This document shows, in pieces, positions 34,732-42,500 of a stretch of DNA of 64,000 nt (position 1 is the stretch's first letter; every line of letters begins with the position of its first letter). The stretch covers positions 62,001 through 126,000 of the forward strand of contig WRAN01000002.1 in assembly GCA_009780185.1 (NCBI GenBank). The letters run 5' to 3'. Source of the stretch: Defluviitaleaceae bacterium (lineage in GTDB: Bacteria; Bacillota; Clostridia; Lachnospirales; WQUN01). A program made the translations under genes and the position numbers. A model generated the notes under the pieces. The model saw only the letters and a program-made list of their open reading frames with translations. It was not told the DNA's origin and did no database searches.

Positions 34732-34953
34732 TTAGTGTGCCAGCTTATAAAGGCAGTATTGGTTAAGACTAACACCTTCCCTGCGTGCTTGTTCAGCAAG
34801 TTCAGCATGAAGAGATTTGGGAATCCTTAATGCTATTTTACCGCTTTTTTCTAATTCATCCATTGCAGAAAACAGCTCTTTATCTTCTTTGTCCATCGAA
34901 TCATATTCTACTTCTTGTACATTTGCAAACAATTCATTTAATTTATTATCCAT
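34732..34953 (-). CDS. Antitoxin-like protein with C-terminal ribbon-helix-helix (HicB-like)
   Basis: 73 residues from ATG 34953, 9 bases after AAGGAG. An acidic N-terminus (~1-35) precedes IALRIPKSLHAELAEQARRE and GVSLNQYCLYKLA, a HicB/CopG-type ribbon-helix-helix. It directly follows the RelE-like gene, so the order is toxin first, antitoxin second. It should bind the toxin and the module's promoter. Confidence 0.8.
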   Translation of the reverse strand: MDNKLNELFANVQEVEYDSMDKEDKELFSAMDELEKSGKIALRIPKSLHAELAEQARREGVSLNQYCLYKLAH

Positions 34954-34967
34954 TATTATCATCTCCT

Positions 34968-35216
34968 TCAAAGATGCTTATAAAAATCTCCCCGTGGTCT
35001 TATCAACAAAATCTCAATAACATCATCCGCATAATTTAATGTAAATCCTATCCTAAAAGGAGGAATTTTCAAGCGAAACATATTTTTACCTTTTAACTTT
35101 ATTATATCGCCTTTCCCCTCTTTTAGTCCTTCGATTGCATTATCTACCTTTTTACGAGTTGGCGCATCAAGATTTTTCATATATTTTTGCACCTGCTTAT
35201 GCATATCTATTTTCAA
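34968..35216 (-). CDS. RelE/ParE-type toxin
   Basis: 82 residues from TTG 35216 (GAGGTGG 4 bases upstream; the ATG at residue 5 would be too far). It shows the RelE/ParE fold pattern: YMKNLDAPTRKKVDNAIEGL, KLKGKNMFRLKIPPFRIGF and DVIEILLIRPRGDFYK. It is expected to be a ribosome-dependent mRNA interferase or gyrase poison. The partner antitoxin overlaps its RBS region downstream. This module sits at the right end of the element, next to the tRNA junction. Confidence 0.85.
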   Translation of the reverse strand: MKIDMHKQVQKYMKNLDAPTRKKVDNAIEGLKEGKGDIIKLKGKNMFRLKIPPFRIGFTLNYADDVIEILLIRPRGDFYKHL

Positions 35217-35399
35217 ATTACCACCTCTTTATATTCATCATATCATATTTGATATCACATGCCAAGTCATTTCATTGCAACTTAATTCCTCTCATTGTGC
35301 AATGACAACAAATGAAAATAGAAATAAAAAAATAACTTGACATGCTTTCCCATAAAGATATATACTAAAGGGGTGAGGAATCCCTGAGTATAGATGCAG

Positions 35400-35414
35400 A
35401 AAATCCTCGTGTCT
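35400..35414 (-). repeat. 15-bp inverted repeat, right member
   Basis: Exact reverse complement of 24247-24261, 82 bases before the right tRNA-Phe. It is a candidate integrase arm-type site at the right end. Confidence 0.55.
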
Positions 35415-35430
35415 GGAAAATTGAAATGGC

Positions 35431-35459
35431 TTGACAATATCACTACACCCTAATAAAAT
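35431..35459 (+). promoter_or_regulatory. Promoter of the tRNA-Phe/Gly/Gly cluster
   Basis: TTGACA (35431-35436), 17 bases, TAAAAT (35454-35459), placed 36 bases before the tRNA. It lies inside the element, so the element appears to supply a new promoter for the restored tRNA. A second candidate, TTGACA (35337) with TATACT (35361), has an 18-base spacer. Confidence 0.7.
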
Positions 35460-35495
35460 GTAGAGAGTTGAAGGTTCATTCGTTTGAAATTTTGT

Positions 35496-35537
35496 GCCCA
35501 GGTAGCTCAGTCGGTAGAGCAGTGGACTGAAAATCCA
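35496..35537 (+). repeat. attR: 42-base direct repeat (right)
   Basis: Identical to 24073-24114. After it the two copies differ at several positions and then entirely in the acceptor strand. Confidence 0.7.
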
Positions 35538-35568
35538 CGTGTCGGTGGTTCAATTCCGCTCCTGGGCA
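35496..35568 (+). tRNA. tRNA-Phe(GAA), intact right copy
   Basis: 73 bases. The acceptor GCCCAGG pairs perfectly with CCTGGGC, discriminator A; the anticodon loop is CTGAAAA. CCA is not encoded. The first 42 bases repeat the left copy at 24073. This is the copy most likely to serve the cell. Confidence 0.95.
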
Positions 35569-35590
35569 TTAGCAGTATCAGCATCCAACT

Positions 35591-35661
35591 GCGGGTGTAG
35601 TTCAATGGTAGAACACAAGCCTTCCAAGCTTGATACGTGAGTTCGATTCTCATCACCCGCT
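35591..35661 (+). tRNA. tRNA-Gly(TCC)
   Basis: 71 bases. Acceptor GCGGGTG/CACCCGC, anticodon stem CAAGC/GCTTG with loop CTTCCAA, no encoded CCA. It is 22 bases after tRNA-Phe and co-transcribed. Confidence 0.93.
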
Positions 35662-35706
35662 CTTGCTTGTTTTAAAGGCCTATGGTAGTATAGTTAAGCT
35701 TAATAT

Positions 35707-35778
35707 GCGCGAATGGCTCAGTGGTAGAGCATCGCCTTGCCAAGGCGAGGGTCGCCAGTTCGAATCTGGTTTCGCGCT
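35707..35778 (+). tRNA. tRNA-Gly(GCC)
   Basis: 72 bases. Acceptor GCGCGAA/TTCGCGC, anticodon loop TTGCCAA within stem TCGCC/GGCGA, no encoded CCA. Last gene of the tRNA cluster. Confidence 0.93.
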
Positions 35779-35784
35779 TATCTG

Positions 35785-35810
35785 GAAAGCCCGTGAATAC
35801 GGGCTTTTTT
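35785..35810 (+). terminator. Terminator of the tRNA cluster
   Basis: AAAGCCCG and CGGGCTTT pair around a 6-base loop, followed by a T-run. Confidence 0.8.
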
Positions 35811-36259
35811 TAATGCTTTCATTATGTGATGATTCTACCCCAATAATATAGTGTTAAAAAATGCAAGTCGGTAAAATTGTTTTGATACGAGATTGTGAAG
35901 CATAGCAAAATAAGAATTATGTAGATATCTGGCTAAGACCGAAAGCATATGAGGTGCGCTGTAAAGGGTGGAAATAACGCCACTACATATTCGTTCTAAT
36001 GCACTGGCGGCAATTCGTAGCCCCCATCGCTTGTTGCATAGATTACCAGTGCGTATGCTACAACACAAACGAGGGTTGACACATTTTAAGGGTGCAAATT
36101 GGATTTGAAGTTACTTGCTCCTCGAATTACTTCACAACCGCAACCAATGAGTATAAAGGAACGACAGGGTTAAACATCTTACGGCTTTTGAAGTTGAAAG
36201 TTGGAACAGGTTTTGGCATAATTAGCATATAAAGTTTATTATGAAGGAGTAAGTTTCAT
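35811..36259. other. Gene-free stretch upstream of the FRG gene, with a diverged repeat
   Basis: I see no convincing gene here. A 46-base stretch (35935-35980) matches 37596-37643 in inverted orientation: GTGGAAATAACGC and AAGACCGAAAG are shared exactly, with three mismatches in the bases beside the first block. This suggests decayed mobile DNA. Confidence 0.45.
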
Positions 36260-37432
36260 ATGAAAAAAGGCAAACAAATACAAATTAATAATTTAGACGA
36301 ATATATAAATAATATTGAGTTATTACAGCTTGATACATTTATTTCTCGTGGAGAAAGCAAGCAAAATGATGCAATAATAGCGTCAGCATTTAGAAGCAAG
36401 GTAGCTATAAATTTTCAAGGAATGATTCAAGAATATTTCAAAACGATTGGTAATGATTTAACGGATATGCAACGAGATAATTTTATAGCGTTTTCCCAAC
36501 ATCATGGAATACCTACTAACTTAATAGATTTTTCTCATTCGCCTTTAATTTCATTATATTTTTCGTGCTTAGGTGACGATAATATGAATGAATCGGGATA
36601 TGTCTATTTTATTGATAAAAAGCGGACGATTTCTATTGACGAAATTATTAATGAAAATGTATATGAAAAAAATATTTTACTTAATTTAATTAATTTTGAT
36701 AAATACACATTACCCCTTTTGATTAAGCTTTATAAATTTGAACATGATAACCTTGATGAATTTGAGAAGTTAATAGTATATTGTGCTGAGTTGTTAAAGA
36801 AAGACAAAAATTTGAAAATAAAATATCGAAAATTCTTTGCAATGATAAATAAGTTCAAACGTAGATGTAAAAATCAAGAGGTAAAATATGACGCTTTTCA
36901 CGAATATTCTGAATGTCTTTTGAATGAATTGATAGAAGCGAATGAAAACGATAGCGGAGAAACTTCTGATTTTCATTTGTATAAAGATGACATTAAGAAG
37001 TTTTGGGAGATGACGCAGGAGGTAAGGTTTTATACGCAATATGTATATTTTAGTGATGTTCTTTTGTTTTTACTCATCCTAAAAAGTGTTTTGGGGGAAT
37101 TGTGTGATTTCGGAATGAGGGAAATGGTTAAAATTGACATGACCTTTCCTTTTTACTTTACTTATACTCCCCCGAACATAATAACTCGTATTGAAAATCA
37201 ATCCTCCTTGTTTGTTTATCAGTTGTACTATGATGATTCATTAAGAGATATTTATATTGACCCAATTGAAAAACGAGTTATCCAAGACATTGTGCCAGAC
37301 TATAAATTTGTAATTAATAATAAACAAAAAATTTTGCGGGAATTAGACCTTTTAGGTATAAACTTGAAATATGTTTTTAATGATTATGATAGTATAGCAA
37401 AGCACATTCGTTCAAAAAAGGAATATTTATAA
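36260..37432 (+). CDS. FRG-domain protein
   Basis: 390 residues. The FRG domain (~20-115) shows the Arg-Gly start FISRGESK and the core FSQHHGIPTNLIDFSHSPLI. The rest (~120-390) is unassigned, helical and Lys/Asn-rich. AAGGAGTAAG precedes the ATG. Codons are far more AT-rich than in the chromosomal genes around, a sign of transfer. FRG proteins are often found in phage-defence or mobile islands and their biochemical role is unsettled. It stands alone between the tRNA cluster and an orphan oriT; a defence role is inferred from the context only. Confidence 0.85.
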   Translation: MKKGKQIQINNLDEYINNIELLQLDTFISRGESKQNDAIIASAFRSKVAINFQGMIQEYFKTIGNDLTDMQRDNFIAFSQHHGIPTNLIDFSHSPLISLYFSCLGDDNMNESGYVYFIDKKRTISIDEIINENVYEKNILLNLINFDKYTLPLLIKLYKFEHDNLDEFEKLIVYCAELLKKDKNLKIKYRKFFAMINKFKRRCKNQEVKYDAFHEYSECLLNELIEANENDSGETSDFHLYKDDIKKFWEMTQEVRFYTQYVYFSDVLLFLLILKSVLGELCDFGMREMVKIDMTFPFYFTYTPPNIITRIENQSSLFVYQLYYDDSLRDIYIDPIEKRVIQDIVPDYKFVINNKQKILRELDLLGINLKYVFNDYDSIAKHIRSKKEYL

Positions 37433-37512
37433 TTATCACATAATAACCGATAATGAACCGAAACCAAAAGCGAACCAATGCATTTTACAACTTCTCACTT
37501 GTTATATGTTTT

Positions 37513-37551
37513 GCGCACATACCACACTCGTGTGGTACATAAGTGCGCCCT
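37513..37551. other. Orphan second oriT-like site
   Basis: TACCACAC (37520-37527) and GTGTGGTA (37530-37537) form an 8-bp inverted repeat. TAAGTGCGCCCT (37540-37551) follows, a full match to the Q-type nic core. The outer GCGCAC (37513-37518) pairs with GTGCGC (37543-37548), as in the oriT at 34267. The inner stem sequence is different and no relaxase gene is near. The rest of 37433-37806 has no gene I can support. Confidence 0.65.
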
Positions 37552-37595
37552 TGTTATTTATAATGGATTGGCAATAATTAGTTCAGCCAGTATAT

Positions 37596-37643
37596 GCGTT
37601 ATTTCCACTCTTCACAGCACACGTCCTAAAATCTTTCGGTCTT
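37596..37643 (+). repeat. Diverged inverted repeat partner of 35935-35980
   Basis: GCGTTATTTCCAC and CTTTCGGTCTT match the reverse complement of the copy upstream of the FRG gene, with similar spacing. The pair flanks the FRG gene. Confidence 0.45.
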
Positions 37644-37742
37644 TTTTATTGCTCAAACAGCAGAAAGGGATTTTTACAATAACAGTATTTCGCATTGATG
37701 AAAATAGCCGCATATCACAAAGCGCAAGGTAATCAGATAAAA

Positions 37743-37776
37743 AAGCGTCGCAACCTGTAAAGGTGTTACGACGCTT
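37743..37776. terminator. Terminator of the XRE-TPR regulator
   Basis: AAGCGTCG and CGACGCTT pair, with AACC/GGTGTT continuing the stem. T-rich on the reverse-strand side. Confidence 0.65.
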
Positions 37777-37806
37777 AAAGTATTCGTTTTGATATATGAT
37801 ATGGGG

Positions 37807-38805
37807 TTAAATCCCTGGAGCACATCCAAACGTCATTTCATGAAGTATATCCCGTGCTACAGCTGCCATAGTTAGGGCTTTCATTTTAGAGCGAATTTTT
37901 TTGTAGTACGCTTCAAGGATGTGGCATATTTCTAAAGCTTCGTATCTTACAGCTGAATTGGAATTTCTTAAGAATGGGATTGCCACCTGCTCCAAATATT
38001 TTTGTGATTCAGGATTTTTTATATTTATTAGGTGCTCTATCATTTTAAAGCAGATAATATATGGTTCGTACCCCGTTTCATTGGCTAGAGCCATCCCCTC
38101 TTTTATTATCTTTTCACATTCATCAAACTTCTTTAACCGTAATAGGCATTTAGCCTTCATATATAGAAATAAACAACGGAGAAATGCATCTAAGCTATTT
38201 CCAAAATGTGCTTCTGCTTGGTTAAAGAGTTTTATCGCTTTCTCTGGATGCCCCTTCCTCAATTCTATGTCGCCCAAATCTATAATAGCAGTTCCAATTG
38301 CCATCTTATGATTGAGGCTTTTTGCCCGCGCAAGTGATTCTTCATATATAAGCTTTGCTCTGTCTAGTTCACCAAGAAAAATATAACATGTAGCTTGCGT
38401 CATTTTTATGTGTGGCCTATTAGCTAATGTCGAATCATTGTTATCTGCCATGAGAGCCTTTTCTGTATATAAAAGCGCGTAAGAGGGCCTGCCAATGTTT
38501 ATATAGACCAGTGCAATTTCACAATATAATAATGCATCTGGCTTTAATATAGAACTAGAATCACTGAGATCAACACTCTTTAATCTATGCACAAGGGCAT
38601 TGAGGAAGTCATGCTTGTATTCGAATAGCCTACATTTATTTCTGTGATATAAATAACGTGCTTCCGTGCTTGCTTCATCACCTAATACATTTAGTAGAGC
38701 CTCCGCCTTGTCCATTCTTTGCACAATTGCTGCCATGATGCTCTCATTATCATTCGTTATTAGCAGAGATACCTGCGTATGCAGCAGTTGGACTTCAAGC
38801 ATCAT
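37807..38805 (-). CDS. TPR part of a split XRE-TPR regulator
   Basis: 332 residues of TPR-like helix pairs (ALLYTEKALMADNNDSTLAN, DLGDIELRKGHPEKAIKLFN), as in the C-terminal sensor part of clostridial XRE/TPR regulators. No DNA-binding part is in this frame. The frame can be extended upstream through LTVIYMMLEVQLLH, which joins naturally to the end of the HTH gene (LPFEH) if one base is restored at about 38820. It is probably the second half of a ~440-residue protein rather than an independent gene. Confidence 0.75.
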   Translation of the reverse strand: MMLEVQLLHTQVSLLITNDNESIMAAIVQRMDKAEALLNVLGDEASTEARYLYHRNKCRLFEYKHDFLNALVHRLKSVDLSDSSSILKPDALLYCEIALVYINIGRPSYALLYTEKALMADNNDSTLANRPHIKMTQATCYIFLGELDRAKLIYEESLARAKSLNHKMAIGTAIIDLGDIELRKGHPEKAIKLFNQAEAHFGNSLDAFLRCLFLYMKAKCLLRLKKFDECEKIIKEGMALANETGYEPYIICFKMIEHLINIKNPESQKYLEQVAIPFLRNSNSAVRYEALEICHILEAYYKKIRSKMKALTMAAVARDILHEMTFGCAPGI

Positions 38806-38816
38806 GTATATTACTG

Positions 38817-39146
38817 TTAGACATGCTCAAAGGGAAGGTGTAAAATGCTTGCCAGTTCATCTTTCATAGTCTCCGCATAGCTTATACGGCGGGTGTTTAT
38901 TTGATCATGCCACACCCATATTTGACTTCTATATACTTCTAGTTCTTCTTCTGTTAATGGGGCCTTGGGGATATCCAAGGCTTTTTTAATTAAGGTAAGG
39001 GTTTTGTCATCACATTCCACCTTGCCGCTCTCTATTTGACTTATATGCTTTCCGCTGCAACCTACTACATGGGCCAGATATGCCTGGGTCAGTTCTTTTA
39101 AGATTCTAACTTGTCTAATCTTCTCGCCCAGATGGATGTTTTTCAT
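38817..39146 (-). CDS. XRE-type HTH part of a split XRE-TPR regulator
   Basis: 109 residues. The helix-turn-helix LTQAYLAHVVGCSGKHISQI is complete and is followed by the linker that normally leads into TPRs; the frame then stops after LPFEHV. The +1 frame continues with the TPR part at once, so a one-base loss splits the gene. If both pieces are made, the HTH piece could act alone as a truncated regulator. The target is unknown; the divergent side leads toward the adhesin gene. Confidence 0.8.
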   Translation of the reverse strand: MKNIHLGEKIRQVRILKELTQAYLAHVVGCSGKHISQIESGKVECDDKTLTLIKKALDIPKAPLTEEELEVYRSQIWVWHDQINTRRISYAETMKDELASILHLPFEHV

Positions 39147-39200
39147 GTAGCATCTCCTTCGTATTATTCAAAATCATAATTGCTGTAACTAAGAATTTGC

Positions 39201-39374
39201 ATGTGCAAAATAATAGCAGTTATCGTAAAAAAAACCAGTGATTTTAAGATTCCCAAATATTATTTTTCTATTGCGGCTTACCGAGATGAGTATATTTTTG
39301 CAGAAACTTACGCATTACAAGAAGTTCTAAAAATTGATGCTGATAAGGCAGTGCCAGCAATTATAAATTTATAA
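39201..39374 (+). CDS. Possible small protein or gene remnant (57 residues)
   Basis: ATG 39201 to TAA 39374. It has protein-like composition (FSIAAYRDEYIFAETYALQE, VLKIDADKAVPAIINL) but no clear RBS. It could be the tail of a decayed gene. The remainder of 39147-39542 shows only the palindromes at 39493-39513. Confidence 0.3.
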   Translation: MCKIIAVIVKKTSDFKIPKYYFSIAAYRDEYIFAETYALQEVLKIDADKAVPAIINL

Positions 39375-39492
39375 CTGGTTTGCATATCACACCCCAGTAA
39401 TACAGATGCTTTTCGTATAAAGTTGATGGTGCGAAATCATGCGCGAAACTCGCCGTTTCGGTAAGTGATTTTCGTTTACATAAATATAATCG

Positions 39493-39513
39493 GACTATTA
39501 TAGTCAGACTATA
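39493..39513. promoter_or_regulatory. Overlapping palindromes upstream of the adhesin
   Basis: GACTAT-T-ATAGTC (39493-39505) and TATAGTC-A-GACTATA (39499-39513) overlap, giving three GACTAT/ATAGTC half-sites 30-50 bases before the adhesin start. It is a likely regulator-binding site. Confidence 0.45.
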
Positions 39514-39542
39514 CGAAACTCAAAAGATTGGAGTGGTTTGCA

Positions 39543-42500
39543 ATGTACATAAAAGTTAAGCGTAAGCCAGAAAAAAAAGCTGCCATGAAATGGCGGGCAA
39601 ATTTATGGAGAGTATCTATAATGACGCTGACGTTGTCAATTTTTATAGCGTGCTTTGCCCTCTTTGCTTCTGTAGGGGATGGCGGCTATGGTATTGAATT
39701 TGAGTCTTACGCATATACCGAGGACTACCAATATGATGGTTACACCACATCTAGTGGAGAAGAACGCCCGTATGACTACACATATGAATCTCATGATGAG
39801 TACACATACGAATTGCATATAAGTGACGACTATGACCATAGCGGTAACGACAGTCATTATAGTGGACATCATTATTATAATTATGCCCCAGAGGAATATG
39901 GTTATTTCCAGCAGGGTGAATATACCCTGGACGACGATTATAACTATGAAGACAACGATAGTGACTTCACGTCTGACTATATCGAGATTATGCCTCTTTC
40001 ATATACATGGCCAACAATAATGACGCATCCTGCCCAACTCCAAGCGCACATTAACGCAATACCAGAAAACGGCGTTCCACACCGAATTCGTTTGGGGTTT
40101 AGTGGTAACCAATTTACAACAACTGGGACGCAAATACCCACCATCACAGTTACAGGCAACAGACACATCATACTTGATAGCAACAATGCTTCAGTCCAAA
40201 TATGGAATCGTGACCAGTCTTCGGGTAGGCATTTTGAAGTAGCTGGGGGCGCTACTCTAGAACTTTGGAATGTCAGCATAGCAAGGTCTTCAGGTTTTGA
40301 CCCTACTGTCATATCTGGCGGAATTCAGGTATACGGCGGAGCTGAAGCTAGAAGCTCTACTTTGATACTTAACCACAGTAATGCCAGAATAGCTTATAAC
40401 CGTGCAGGCTACGGTGGTGGTGGAGTATTTGTTGATACTGGCGGCCGCTTTTACCTATATAACGGTAGCATTAATAGTAACACTGGAAGCAGGGGCGGCG
40501 GTATACTTGTCGCGGGTGTGGGCAGTACAGCTACAATGCACGGCGGCAATATTTATAACAACAATTCAGAAACTGGCGGAGGTGCTGCTATAACTAATGG
40601 CGGCAGCTTCGATATGAGAGGCGGCACTATCGGGCGCGTAATTATCGGAAGCCTGTCACCTAACACCTTAGGCAATCATGCCCGTTACGATGGTGGTGCG
40701 GTATATGTTATCGACGTCAATGAAGAGGGATCCGTCTTTAGAATGTCTGGCGGCTCCATTACTGGAAATACAAACAATGCTCACGGTGCAATACGTGCTA
40801 CCATATATAGTAGGATATTCATATCCGATTATGCTCATATACACAATAACTGGGCTGGGCTTGACCATCCATGGCCAAGCCGAGGTGGCGGTATAAGCAT
40901 AAGCGGCGCAGCTCATGGTGAAATATCTGGCGGTATTATTGAACACAACCGTGGCTGTAACGGCGGCGGAGTAATGGTTGACGCCTCTATTCACCCAACA
41001 ACAGGCGATTTGCTTGCTGGTACGGTGTATGTATCTGGCAGTGCAATTATTAGATATAACCGATATACCGCAATAGGCGAAGTTATCCCTGAAGGCGGCG
41101 GTCTATGGATTGGGCAAGGGATACTTTTGGGCGGTAGTCCATCCTATTCCATTATCTATGGCGGCAGTATTTACGGAAACCACGCTGTAGAAGGAGGCGG
41201 TGTATTTGTAGCCCAAGGCGGTGGCTTGTGGATGAGCGGCGGTCATGTCTTCGATAATACCGCTACCTATGGTGGCGGCGTGAAGGTAAGTGGCGGCAAC
41301 ACGTTTACTGGTGATGTGTTCACCCCCAGCACATTCCATCATTACGGCGGTATCATTGGAAGCAGTAACCAAGATTTTGGCAACCGAGCCGTAAGCGGCG
41401 GCGGGGTACATGTATCCGATGGGGCGGTTTTCAACTTATCAGACAGATTAGGCGCACTAATACAAGGTAATACCGCTACTGGTACTGCAACTAACCAGGG
41501 TGGTGGTGGCGTATTTGTAATAGGTGCGGGGACTAATTTTAACCTTCAAAACGGCATCATAAGTGAAAATCGTGCTACCCGTGGTGGTGGCGTAAAGTTA
41601 GTCACTGGCGATGCCACGGCAGCTAACCCTGCAAGGCTTACAATGACGGACGGTATTATTCAAAATAATCGCGTAAATCACACTAATGCCGTTATCCTGC
41701 AAGGCGGCGGCGTGTTTGCTACTGGATCTCATGCTGTATTTAACATGAGCGGCGGTACCATAGGTAACACTGATCGAGCCCAAGGTAATCAGGCTGGTAA
41801 TGGCGGCGGTGTGTATTTAGGCCTTGGGGCAACCTTTAATATGCAGGCAGCAACTGCGTTGGATGCACAAATTTTTGGTAATACAGCCACAGCATCAACT
41901 GGCGGCGGCGGTGTGCTTATAACCGATCTAGGTAGCGAATTAAATATAACTGGAGGCACCATAGGGCACAGCGACATAGACTCTGGCAACTTCGCCCCAC
42001 GGGGCGGCGGTATAGCTGCCTTTAATGGCTCAACCGTTAATATGACCCATGCAAATGCTAGGGTTATAGGTAATACTGCAACAGGCACAGGCGCCTCTGG
42101 TGGCGGAGGCGGTGTACTTGTATTGGGTGTAGGTACACATCTTATCTTTGAAAACGGCATTATTGAACACAACCGTGCAACTCGTGGCGGTGGGGTGAGG
42201 TTAGACGCTGGCACAGCGGCTAACCCTACTTGGTTTAATATGACTGGTGGCAATATCCGCAATAATAGGGTAAACCACGATGGCGCACCAATAACCGCAG
42301 GCGGCGGTGTCTTTATAACGGGTACTGTCGGTACAACCCAATTCAACATGAGCGGCGGTAATATTGGCACCACAACAGAAGACGGCAACCGTGCCGTAAG
42401 CGGTGGCGGTGTGTTTGTTGAAAATGGTGCATGGTTCGATTTATCTGGCGCAGGCAACATCCGAGGCAATGAAGCGGCCAATGGTGGCGGCGTATTTGTT

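Noticed and set aside
35835-36068. Reverse-strand 77-codon frame after the tRNA cluster
   Set aside because: No RBS and no recognisable motif; part of it only mirrors the diverged repeat.
37478-37732. Forward 84-codon frame downstream of the FRG gene
   Set aside because: It runs across the oriT-like hairpin and has no RBS; its resemblance to the 35835 frame is explained by the inverted repeat.
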